A DNA stretch of 64,000 bases, taken from the NCBI RefSeq assembly GCF_000613845.1, contig NZ_BAJT01000010.1:1-64000 (forward strand), given 5' to 3'. The DNA comes from Asaia astilbis JCM 15831. GTDB taxonomy: Bacteria > Pseudomonadota > Alphaproteobacteria > Acetobacterales > Acetobacteraceae. Numbering within the stretch: position 1 is the stretch's first letter; each line of letters starts with the position of its first letter. The notes below the pieces were generated by a model that was given only the letters and a program-made list of their open reading frames with translations, had not been told where the DNA came from and did no database searches. Below, in pieces: positions 35,579 through 42,831 of this stretch. The position numbers and the translations under genes are program-made.

Positions 35579-36955
35579 ATGACCAGCCCAGGCGATGGCG
35601 TCTCGACCGTCAACCCGGCCAATGGCGAGACCCTCGCCCGTTACCCTTTTCTTGCGGAAAGCGCGGTCGAGGAGACTCTGGCGCGCCTCGCGACAGGGTT
35701 CGAGACATGGCGCGCCAGAACGCTCGGTGCCCGCCTCGACTCGCTGCATCGGTTCGCCCTCCAGCTGAGAGAGCGCAAGGACGAGCTGGCCCGGATGGCG
35801 ACGCTCGAAATGGGCAAGACTCTAGTCTCGGCCAAAGCCGAGATTGAGAAATGCGCGGCCGTCATCGATTGGTACCGCGACAATGCACCGGCTCTTCTGC
35901 GCGACCGTCCAATGCCTGTGCCGACGGGAGAAGCCCATCTGAGCTATGCCCCGACCGGCACCGTTCTAGCGGTCATGCCGTGGAACTTCCCTTACTGGCA
36001 GATCATCAGGGCGGCCGTGCCCATCCTGGTCGGCGGCAACAGTTTTCTGGTCAAACCGGCGGAAAACACGCTGGGCTGCGGCATGCTTCTGAACGAGATC
36101 GCCCGGGACTGCGACCTCGATGACGTCTTCATGAGCGTCAATCTCTCACGAGATCAGACAGCCCGTGTGATCGCGGATTCCCGCATCACGGGTGTCACAG
36201 TGACGGGGAGCGTTCGTGTCGGCCGCATTCTGGCTGGGCTCGCGGGTCAAAACGGCAAGAAATCCCTGCTTGAGCTGGGTGGGTCGGACCCGTTCATCGT
36301 TCTGGCCGATGCCGATCTCGACAAGGCTGTCGATGCAGCCGTGACGGCAAGATTCGCCAATTGCGGTCAGGTTTGCATTGCCGCCAAACGGATCATCCTC
36401 GAGGCCCCCATCGCGGAGGCTTTCACCGAGAAATTTCTCGCCAAGGTGCGGGCTCTCGAGCTGAACGATCCCCTGAGCGAGGGGACCTTTATCGGCCCCA
36501 TGGCGAGGTCTGATTTACGTGACGGGCTGCATGAGCAGGTCCAGCGCTGCGTGGCCGAAGGCGCGCAGCTTGCACTGGGCGGAGCCCCCCTAGACCGCGC
36601 GGGCGCCTGGTATGAGCCAACAGTGCTCACCGGCGTGACCCGTGACATGACGGCGTTCAAGGAAGAACTTTTCGGCCCCGTGGCCTGCCTCATCATCGCT
36701 GACGACGTAGACCATGCGCTCGGCTTGGCGAATGACAGCGATTATGGGCTCGGAGCCAGCCTCTGGACGCAGGATGCCGCGCTTGCGCAGTCCCTGTCAC
36801 AGAAGATCGAAGCTGGAGGCGTTTTCATCAATCGCATCACGGCCTCCGACCCTGCCCTGCCCATCGGCGGCATCAAGGCCAGCGGATATGGTCGGGAACT
36901 GACCGAACTCGGTCTCTACGAGTTCATGAACATCAAGACCGTCTGGGCCTGCTGA
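35579..36955 (+). CDS. NAD(P)-dependent aldehyde dehydrogenase, succinate-semialdehyde type
   Basis: This 458-residue aldehyde dehydrogenase is of the GabD/succinate-semialdehyde subgroup. The N-terminus VNPANGETLARYP, LEMGKTLVSAKAEIEKCA and the cofactor region GTVLAVMPWNFPYWQIIRAAVPIL are typical. The catalytic glutamate is in LELGGSDPFIV and the nucleophile in FANCGQVCIAAKR. The C-terminal GVFINRITASDPALPIGGIKASGYGRELTELGLYEF closes the domain. The exact aldehyde and cofactor cannot be fixed. It is translated with the secreted protein immediately upstream and is followed by a strong stem-loop. Confidence 0.9.
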   Translation: MTSPGDGVSTVNPANGETLARYPFLAESAVEETLARLATGFETWRARTLGARLDSLHRFALQLRERKDELARMATLEMGKTLVSAKAEIEKCAAVIDWYRDNAPALLRDRPMPVPTGEAHLSYAPTGTVLAVMPWNFPYWQIIRAAVPILVGGNSFLVKPAENTLGCGMLLNEIARDCDLDDVFMSVNLSRDQTARVIADSRITGVTVTGSVRVGRILAGLAGQNGKKSLLELGGSDPFIVLADADLDKAVDAAVTARFANCGQVCIAAKRIILEAPIAEAFTEKFLAKVRALELNDPLSEGTFIGPMARSDLRDGLHEQVQRCVAEGAQLALGGAPLDRAGAWYEPTVLTGVTRDMTAFKEELFGPVACLIIADDVDHALGLANDSDYGLGASLWTQDAALAQSLSQKIEAGGVFINRITASDPALPIGGIKASGYGRELTELGLYEFMNIKTVWAC

Positions 36956-36960
36956 GCCCC

Positions 36961-37004
36961 TCACCCACTGCTCTCTGATCGGGGCAGCAGTGGGTGAACC
37001 TTTT
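36961..37004 (+). terminator. Stem-loop terminator after the aldehyde dehydrogenase gene
   Basis: TCACCCACTGCT (36961-36972) pairs perfectly with AGCAGTGGGTGA (36986-36997) over a 13-base loop, followed by ACCTTTT. The 12-base-pair stem lies five bases after the stop codon. The T-run is moderate. Confidence 0.8.
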
Positions 37005-37051
37005 CCCGCACCGCAGGCTCCCCGCTCGCGAATCGATCAAAAGGTTCTTGT

Positions 37052-37087
37052 GTTATATCTTAAGATAGTACAGTCTTAAGATATAAC
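37052..37087. promoter_or_regulatory. Perfect palindromic operator before the PadR gene
   Basis: GTTATATCTTAAGA (37052-37065) and its exact complement TCTTAAGATATAAC (37074-37087) flank an eight-base TAGTACAG spacer. The right arm ends directly before AGGAG, the ribosome binding site of the PadR gene at 37099. A 14+14 perfect repeat in a GC-rich genome is very unlikely by chance. It is the expected binding site of a dimeric PadR regulator, so autoregulation of the PadR-reductase operon is the natural reading. Confidence 0.88.
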
Positions 37088-37098
37088 AGGAGATATAG

Positions 37099-37713
37099 AT
37101 GTTCTTTCACCATCACCGCCATCATTTGCGTCACCTCTTTAACCGTCACGATGAAGCCGGGTCTGGCCATCGTTCGGGACGGCGCTTCGGGCGCCATCGC
37201 GGAGACGACATTCCCAGCGGACGCAAGCTGAGCGCTGAAGATCTGCAGCTCGTCATTCTGGCTCTGCTTCAGGAAAGTCCCGCTCATGGCTACGAGATCA
37301 TTCGTCGCCTCGAAGAGCGTTCCAGCGGCTTCTACAAACCCAGCCCCGGCATGGTGTATCCGGCCATGACCTATCTCGAGGAAATCGGACAGGCCGCGGT
37401 CACCCAGGAAGGGACCCGCAAGCTCTACACCCTGACAGAAGAAGGAAGCGCGCATCTCGCTGCGCATCAGGAGGAAGCCACACGGATCCTCGAGCTGCTG
37501 GCCCGCATTGGCAGCCGTATGGGCGATGTTCGCGAAGCCTTTGCTGGTTTGCACGATCTCGCCCCCGATGTGGCAGACAGCCTGCACAAGGCACGTCATC
37601 AGCTCAAGGCTGCGCTTTATAACCGGCGCGGTTGCAGCCCCGTCGAAGCACGTCGCATCGCGGCTATCCTGCTTCAGGCCGCTGACGACATCAAAAACGA
37701 AGGCCAGTCATGA
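37099..37713 (+). CDS. yqjI: PadR-family regulator with His-rich N-terminus (YqjI-like)
   Basis: This is a 204-residue PadR winged-helix repressor. Its first 35 residues are loaded with His and Arg (MFFHHHRHHLRHLFNRHD), a metal-binding-like lead as in E. coli YqjI, a nickel-responsive regulator. The DNA-binding domain reads LSAEDLQLVILALLQESPAHGYEIIRRLEE, then PSPGMVYPAMTYLEEIGQA and GTRKLYTLTEEGS, followed by a helical dimerisation tail. It lies 11 bases after the perfect palindrome and overlaps the next gene, a siderophore-interacting reductase, by four bases. That is the same partner as in the yqjI-yqjH pair. The metal specificity here is inferred. Confidence 0.87.
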   Translation: MFFHHHRHHLRHLFNRHDEAGSGHRSGRRFGRHRGDDIPSGRKLSAEDLQLVILALLQESPAHGYEIIRRLEERSSGFYKPSPGMVYPAMTYLEEIGQAAVTQEGTRKLYTLTEEGSAHLAAHQEEATRILELLARIGSRMGDVREAFAGLHDLAPDVADSLHKARHQLKAALYNRRGCSPVEARRIAAILLQAADDIKNEGQS

Positions 37714-38519
37714 CCGAGACAGCGCCTATTCCGACCAAGATCCGTCATAAACTGCGTCTGCGACGGATCGAAGTCGCGCAGGTCATTCCGCTTTCAGAGA
37801 CGATGCGTCGCATCGTTTTTACCGGCGATGACCTGCATGATTTCGTGACCGCCGGCGTCGATGACCACGTCAAACTCTTCTTTCCCCAGCCCGGCACAAG
37901 CGAGGTGATCCTGCCTGATCTCAGCCCCGAAGGCGGCTCCGATCGCAGTGCACCACGCGATCCCCGCATTCTGGCGCGCGATTACACGCCCCGACGATTT
38001 GACGAAGAGCGTCAGGAGCTCATCATCGATTTCGTCCTTCACGAAGAAGGTCCAGCCACGCAATGGGCTGCACAGGCCAAGCCCGGGCAGTATCTCGGAA
38101 TGGGTGGTCCGAGAGCCTCTCATATCGCCCCCGACACGCTGACGCATCATCTGCTGATCGGGGACGACACCGCGCTTCCTGCAATTGCCCGTACACTTGA
38201 GACCCTGCCCCCTAATCATCGTGCTACCGTCCTGCTCGACACCCGCGAGACCGACAAAACGTACCCTCTCGTCAGTCATGCCCGGGTTGAGATCCATCGC
38301 TGTCAGACAGGGGGCAGCGAAACGCTCCCGAGTCTTCTGCGCGTCGTTGTCCTGCCCTCAGTCAAGAAACTTAATGTCTGGATTGCTGCTGAGATCGATG
38401 TTGTGCGTGCGCTGCGCGATTATCTTATTGCTGAAGAAGCTGTGCCGCGCGGGCAGATCAGGGCCGCGGGATACTGGCGACGCGACAGCGCAGCGGGCGG
38501 CGAGCGGGTGGAAGGATAA
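37710..38519 (+). CDS. yqjH: Siderophore-interacting FAD/NAD(P)H reductase (YqjH-like)
   Basis: This is a 269-residue siderophore-interacting protein, a cytoplasmic flavoprotein that releases iron from ferric siderophores by NADPH-dependent reduction. The FAD domain shows MRRIVFTGDDLHDF, DHVKLFFP and the FAD motif ARDYTPRRFDEERQELIIDFVLHEEGPATQWAAQAKPGQYLGMGGPR. The NAD(P)H domain has LLIGDDTALPAIARTLETLP and the C-terminal WIAAEIDVVRALRDYLIAEEAVPRGQIRAAGYWRRD. All family marks are intact. Translational coupling (ATGA) to the PadR gene implies control by the same operator and links iron acquisition with metal sensing. Confidence 0.92.
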   Translation: MTETAPIPTKIRHKLRLRRIEVAQVIPLSETMRRIVFTGDDLHDFVTAGVDDHVKLFFPQPGTSEVILPDLSPEGGSDRSAPRDPRILARDYTPRRFDEERQELIIDFVLHEEGPATQWAAQAKPGQYLGMGGPRASHIAPDTLTHHLLIGDDTALPAIARTLETLPPNHRATVLLDTRETDKTYPLVSHARVEIHRCQTGGSETLPSLLRVVVLPSVKKLNVWIAAEIDVVRALRDYLIAEEAVPRGQIRAAGYWRRDSAAGGERVEG

Positions 38520-38564
38520 GACGTTCTCACCCCAGCGCTCTCTCGCACGCCAGAAGCGCCAAAA

Positions 38565-39203
38565 TCAGGCTATGAACTTTGCCTGCGCCTTCCTCAGGGA
38601 GTCCGGAGCCCGAACGCCATCGGGCGTATGCGAATCCTGAACTGCGGTCCCCAAGGCCGTGACAATCGGCACGATACCTCCCCAGAGTGTGGAGGGCAGA
38701 TCGGCAGCAGCATCCACCGGCGGACCTGTCCGGATTTTGGCGCTTGCCGCCTCGATCTCCAGCGCAATGACGCCTGTCGCCTTGCGCTCCTGACCGGTCA
38801 TCTCCCTGATTTCTTCGTTTCTCCCAGGCAGGAGGTGATCCGTGATCAGCCAGAGGGCGCGCTCATGCTCCTCGTCGGTTACTTTGCGGGCCTCACCATG
38901 AATGACGGCACAGCGATAATTAACCGAGTGTTGAAACGAGGACCGCGCCACGACGAGGCCGGTCAGCTGCGTCACTGTAAGACATAGCTTCTTTCCGTCC
39001 AGCAGCATGAGCCGCGTTTTGGACGCCCCATGCAGATAGAGTGTGCTCCCGCAGCGGGCATAAGCCATGGGCATGACCATGGGTCGCTCATCCGCGACAA
39101 ACCCGACATGCCCGACGAGTCCCGTATCGAGAATTTCGTGAATGGTCGCTTCATCATAATGAGCGCCCTTGCCCTGCCGGGCCTTCGCATAACCGGGAAC
39201 CAT
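38565..39203 (-). CDS. Pyridoxamine 5'-phosphate oxidase-like flavin protein
   Basis: This 212-residue protein belongs to the split-barrel PNPOx-like FMN-binding superfamily (NimA/Pyridox_ox_2 type). Motifs are YDEATIHEILDTGLVGHVGFVADERPMVMPMAYARCGSTLYLHGASKTRLM and SFQHSVNYRCAVIHGEARKVTDEEHERALWLITDHLLPGR. I start at ATG 39203, preceded by AGGAGG at six bases; the frame is open upstream to 39290 but that overlaps the divergent gene. It is divergently transcribed from the MocR regulator, a common arrangement in which MocR controls the neighbouring oxidase-like gene. Confidence 0.87.
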   Translation of the reverse strand: MVPGYAKARQGKGAHYDEATIHEILDTGLVGHVGFVADERPMVMPMAYARCGSTLYLHGASKTRLMLLDGKKLCLTVTQLTGLVVARSSFQHSVNYRCAVIHGEARKVTDEEHERALWLITDHLLPGRNEEIREMTGQERKATGVIALEIEAASAKIRTGPPVDAAADLPSTLWGGIVPIVTALGTAVQDSHTPDGVRAPDSLRKAQAKFIA

Positions 39204-39252
39204 CGCCACCTCCTGCCTGTCTTTTTTCTGCTTGCTTGACGGCTTGAGCTCT

Positions 39253-40734
39253 ATGCGGCGAACTGGCCTGTATCGAGATCCGGTTTTCAACGGTTTTTAC
39301 ATGCCAGTTTATCTCCCCGCCTTCTGCCACCCCGATCCCTGTCTGGCTGACACCCTGCCGGTGCAGGTTTTCGCTGCGCTTGGTGGGGCCATACGCGCTG
39401 GCAGAATCAGCCATGGCGCGGTGCTGCCATCGACACGACACGCCGCGACGATGCTTGGTCTGTCGCGCGCATCGCTCAGCACAGCCTATGACCTGCTGCG
39501 CGCCGAAGGTCTGATCGAGATGCGCCCCGGCTGTCGCCCAACCGCGCGCCTCCCCGCAGTCGCGTTGACCGGGTCCAGCGAGACGATGCTTCCGGCATTA
39601 TCGCAGCGGGGCATCGCCATGGCCTGTGATCCTCGCTCCGCAGGCTATCTCCTGCCTTCAGGAAGGCTGACACCGGGCATGCCCGATGAGGCCGTTTTTC
39701 CGGCCGATCTCTGGGCGCAGATCCTGAGGCGACAAACCCGACTGCGGCATGGCGATGAATCCGGCTATGTCGGCTATCATGGGGCAGCGAGATTGCGAGC
39801 GGTCCTTTGTGCCCGCCTTGCCAGTGACCGGGGTCTGTCGATCTCTCCCGACCAGATCCTGATCACCTCGGGCACGCAGGCCTCTTTGAGCCTCATCACC
39901 CAGCTCATGACCGATCCCGGCGACGTTGTCGCGCTCGAAGACCCCGGCTATCTCGGGGCCAGAGCCGCGTTTCTGGCCTGCGGCGCCCGGATCCATCCTG
40001 TCCCGGTCGATGAACAGGGCATGCAGGTCGAGGCCCTGCCTTCTTCAGCCCGCCTCATTTACATCACGCCGTCGAACCAGTTTCCCCTTGGGGGACGCAT
40101 GGGACTGGACCGGCGTCTGGCGCTCTTGAAGAAAGCACGCGAGCAAGGCGCTCTGATCCTTGAAGACGACTATGACAGCGAATTTCTCTGGCATGGTCGG
40201 GAGATCGCTGCCCTTGCTGCGCATGATGCCGCAACCTCCTGTCTCTATCTCGGTTCTGCCTCGAAATCGCTTCTGCCCGGTCTGCGGATTGGCTGGATGG
40301 CGGTCCCTAAATCGCTGGTCGAGCCGCTCAGAGCAGCGCTTCGCACCGCAGGCTGTGCGGCCAATCTCCACGCCCAATATGCCTTGGCCGAGCTTATGGA
40401 GAGCGGGCATTACCGTCGGCACCTGCGTCGCATCTCACGCCTCTATCATCAGCGCGGACAAGCCCTGCACGACGCATTGCATCAGATCCCCGGGCTCGCC
40501 TCGGTCGCACCCAGCGGGGGCGTCCAGATGGCTCTTACTCTTACCAGTAAGGGCCAGGAACAACTCTGTCAGGCCGCGCTGGCAAAGGCAGGATATCGAG
40601 CTGCCCGCCTTTCCGCCCTCTGCCTGAACGCCTCGCAGGAAGGGCTCGTGATCGGGTTTGCCGCATTGCGCCCCGATGACCCGGACCGTATTGCCACGAT
40701 CCTGCGAGACGCCCTCTCACAGGCGATAAACTGA
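39253..40734 (+). CDS. MocR/PdxR-type regulator (GntR HTH + aminotransferase domain)
   Basis: This fusion regulator has an N-terminal GntR winged helix (DTLPVQVFAALGGAIRAGRISHGAVLPSTRHAATMLGLSRASLSTAYDLLRAEGLI) and a C-terminal class I aminotransferase-like domain that binds PLP. The PLP lysine is in YLGSASKSLLPGLRIGWMAVP. Other marks are TSGTQASLSLITQLM, LEDPGYLGARAAF, YITPSNQFPLGG and LEDDYDSEFLWHG. MocR proteins usually sense PLP or amines and regulate the divergent neighbour. The start is uncertain: ATG 39253, ATG 39301 or TTG 39232 are in frame, and I use the first ATG, about 50 bases from the divergent start. Confidence 0.87.
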   Translation: MRRTGLYRDPVFNGFYMPVYLPAFCHPDPCLADTLPVQVFAALGGAIRAGRISHGAVLPSTRHAATMLGLSRASLSTAYDLLRAEGLIEMRPGCRPTARLPAVALTGSSETMLPALSQRGIAMACDPRSAGYLLPSGRLTPGMPDEAVFPADLWAQILRRQTRLRHGDESGYVGYHGAARLRAVLCARLASDRGLSISPDQILITSGTQASLSLITQLMTDPGDVVALEDPGYLGARAAFLACGARIHPVPVDEQGMQVEALPSSARLIYITPSNQFPLGGRMGLDRRLALLKKAREQGALILEDDYDSEFLWHGREIAALAAHDAATSCLYLGSASKSLLPGLRIGWMAVPKSLVEPLRAALRTAGCAANLHAQYALAELMESGHYRRHLRRISRLYHQRGQALHDALHQIPGLASVAPSGGVQMALTLTSKGQEQLCQAALAKAGYRAARLSALCLNASQEGLVIGFAALRPDDPDRIATILRDALSQAIN

Positions 40735-40762
40735 GCCCTAAGACGCAGATCGGCTCGTCACT

Positions 40763-41179
40763 TCAGGGTTTCTGCCATTGGCCCAGCTGGCAGAGATACG
40801 TCCACTCCGTCTCTTTGACCGGCGCAACCGAAAGGCGGGACTGGCGCAGCAGAGCCATGTCAACGAGTGTCGGGTCGGCCTTGATCATGGCGAGGGAGAC
40901 CGGAGTGGCAAAAGCCCCACGCGCAGCCACATCCACACAGACCCATTTGCTCCCCTCAGCGGTCGGGTCTGGATAGGCTTCGCGGACGACCTCGACCACC
41001 CCCACAATCTCCTTGTCCGAGACCGAGTGATAGAAAAAAGCCAGATCTCCGCAGCGCATGGCCGAGAGATTATTGCGGGCCTGGTAATTGCGAACGCCTG
41101 TCCAGGGCTCGACGTCGTTTTCGACCTGCTGCTGCCATGAAAACGTTTCCGGCTCCGACTTGATCAACCAGTACTGCAT
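40763..41179 (-). CDS. EVE-domain protein
   Basis: This 138-residue protein is a complete EVE domain, a PUA-like fold related to the YTH reader domains, also found in THYN1. Motifs are MQYWLIKSEPETFSW, WTGVRNYQARNNLSAMRCGDLAFFYHS and VVREAYPDPTAEGSKWVCVDV. EVE domains are thought to bind modified bases in DNA or RNA; the housekeeping role is open. I start at ATG 41179, with GGAAGG upstream, rather than at the GTG six bases earlier. It is convergent with the MocR gene and divergent from the ccm cluster. Confidence 0.9.
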   Translation of the reverse strand: MQYWLIKSEPETFSWQQQVENDVEPWTGVRNYQARNNLSAMRCGDLAFFYHSVSDKEIVGVVEVVREAYPDPTAEGSKWVCVDVAARGAFATPVSLAMIKADPTLVDMALLRQSRLSVAPVKETEWTYLCQLGQWQKP

Positions 41180-41342
41180 GACCACCCTTCCTCACTGACA
41201 AAATCTGTCAGAAACCACCGTGTCGATCTTCCCCACCCGATTGCATTTGCCTTATCAGAACGCGTTCGCATCAAAAATCTTGATCGGATGGACGTTTTCC
41301 CGCGCTATACCATGGCTGAACGCTTCAGGAGAGAGGACAAGA

Positions 41343-42131
41343 GTGACGAAAGCGATGCCCGAGACCTTACCGGGGCAGCCTGTAAAAGGTGCCTTCCTGC
41401 ATCGTTTCGCCAATCCGGGTCGCTTTCTGCGCCTCGCGCACTGGCTTTTTCCGTTGCTGAGCGCCTCATCAGGAATTTTCCTCACCATAGGCATGATCTG
41501 GGCGCTGTGGTTTTCACCGGCAGACTGGCAGCAGGGCGACGCCGTGCGCATTATGTATCTCCATGTACCGATGGCGATGCTGGCCTCCGGCGGCTATGCG
41601 GCGCTCGCGTTGTGCGGCGTGCTCTCGCTGGTCTGGAAACACCCTCTGGCCGATCTGGCAGCCGTGGAGATCGGACCTGTTGGTGCCGTCATCACGGGGT
41701 TATGCCTCGTCACCGGGTCGTTATGGGGCAAACCCATGTGGGGGGCCTGGTGGGTCTGGGATGCCCGACTGACCTCTGTCCTGGTGCTGTTCTTTCTCTA
41801 TCTGGGTCATATCGCATTGATTCAGGCTTTCGACGATCCGCAGCGCGGCTATCGTGCTGCCGCCGTTCTGGCCATCGCCGGGGTCATCGATCTTCCGATC
41901 ATCAAATTTAGCGTCAACTGGTGGAATACGCTTCATCAGCCCGACAGCATCACCCTGACCCATGCCCCCACCATGCCGGAATCAATGCTTCTGCCGCTTT
42001 CGATCTGCCTTACTGGCTTTTCCCTCGGCTTTGCCGCGCTGGTCACCGGGCGCTTGCAAGCCGCCATCCTGGAAACACGCGCAGAGCAGATGCTGACAAG
42101 GCGCGCTCGATCCCAGAACGGCCTGTCATGA
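41343..42131 (+). CDS. ccmC: CcmC, heme handling protein for CcmE
   Basis: CcmC is the inner-membrane protein that presents heme to CcmE in system I cytochrome c maturation. It has six hydrophobic helices and the tryptophan-rich heme motif WGAWWVWDARLTS, and LHVPMAMLA shows the first conserved His; the second is in NWWNTLHQPDS. I start at GTG 41343 (GAGGACAA upstream); ATG 41355 is equally possible. The frame reaches back to 41220, but that adds about 40 unrelated residues. The length is about 262 residues. It heads the ccmC-ccmI run, each gene overlapping the next; ccmA and ccmB are not next to it. Confidence 0.93.
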   Translation: MTKAMPETLPGQPVKGAFLHRFANPGRFLRLAHWLFPLLSASSGIFLTIGMIWALWFSPADWQQGDAVRIMYLHVPMAMLASGGYAALALCGVLSLVWKHPLADLAAVEIGPVGAVITGLCLVTGSLWGKPMWGAWWVWDARLTSVLVLFFLYLGHIALIQAFDDPQRGYRAAAVLAIAGVIDLPIIKFSVNWWNTLHQPDSITLTHAPTMPESMLLPLSICLTGFSLGFAALVTGRLQAAILETRAEQMLTRRARSQNGLS

Positions 42132-42280
42132 GCCATCTTCCATATATCGTTGCGTCCTACATCGCTGTTCTCGGAGCCGCGGGCATTCTTGCCTTTCAGC
42201 TTGCCCTGAGGCTACGCCGTGCCAGAACGCGGATCGCCGCGCTCGAAACACGTAGTGCCCGCCAGAAAGACACGCTTTGA
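42128..42280 (+). CDS. ccmD: CcmD, small heme exporter subunit
   Basis: CcmD is a 50-residue single-span membrane protein that helps release holo-CcmE from CcmC. It reads MSHLPYIVASYIAVLGAAGIL followed by a basic Arg-rich cytoplasmic tail (RLRRARTRIAALETRSARQK), which is the family layout. Its ATG overlaps the ccmC stop (ATGA), and its own stop overlaps the ccmE start. The identification depends on position plus topology. Confidence 0.9.
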   Translation: MSHLPYIVASYIAVLGAAGILAFQLALRLRRARTRIAALETRSARQKDTL

Positions 42281-42831
42281 GCACGATTTTTTCGACAAAA
42301 TCCACGCCGCGACGCATGACGCGCAAGAGCCGCCGTCTGTGGCTGGTGCTGAGTTGCCTCGCCTGTTTTGCCGTTGCCAGCGGGCTGGTGCTGAACGCAT
42401 TTTCTTCCAGCATCGTGTTTTTCATGGCGCCTTCCCAGATCCTGCGCGAGCCTCCAGCTGTGGACCGCGTCATTCGCCTTGGTGGCATGGTGGTCGCGGG
42501 CTCGCTCAAACGCAGCCTTGAGGGGCAGACCCCAATCAATCAGTTCGACATCACAGACGGACAGGCCGCCATCGCTGTGCGCTACGAAGGCATTCTGCCC
42601 GATCTGTTCCGCGAAGGGCAAAGCGTGGTTGCCCTTGGCACCTACCTCAAAGGGAGCCCGTTCAGTGCTTCCGAAGTACTCGCCAAGCATGACGAGACCT
42701 ATATGCCTAAAGAAGTCGCCGATGCGCTTCGTAAAAGCGGCAAATGGGACCCTCGCTTCGGCAAGCCCCCGTCAGCCGAAAGTCTCGACAGCATGGCGCG
42801 TCATGACACCGACGCTCAGGCGCATCGCTGA
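42277..42831 (+). CDS. ccmE: CcmE, periplasmic heme chaperone
   Basis: CcmE carries heme covalently on a histidine and delivers it to CcmF. The 184-residue protein has an N-terminal anchor (LWLVLSCLACFAVASGLVL) and an OB-fold domain (VIRLGGMVVAGSLKR, FDITDGQAAIAVRYEGILPDLFREGQSVVALG). The heme-attachment stretch is VLAKHDETYMP, with the canonical His and following Tyr. The start is TTG at 42277, overlapping the ccmD stop. The tail after YMPKEVADAL is extended and hydrophilic, as in other alphaproteobacteria. Confidence 0.95.
   Translation: MSTIFSTKSTPRRMTRKSRRLWLVLSCLACFAVASGLVLNAFSSSIVFFMAPSQILREPPAVDRVIRLGGMVVAGSLKRSLEGQTPINQFDITDGQAAIAVRYEGILPDLFREGQSVVALGTYLKGSPFSASEVLAKHDETYMPKEVADALRKSGKWDPRFGKPPSAESLDSMARHDTDAQAHR

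Noticed and set aside
41220-41342. Upstream start for ccmC
   Set aside because: The added residues are unlike CcmC, and a better start with a ribosome binding site lies at 41343 or 41355.
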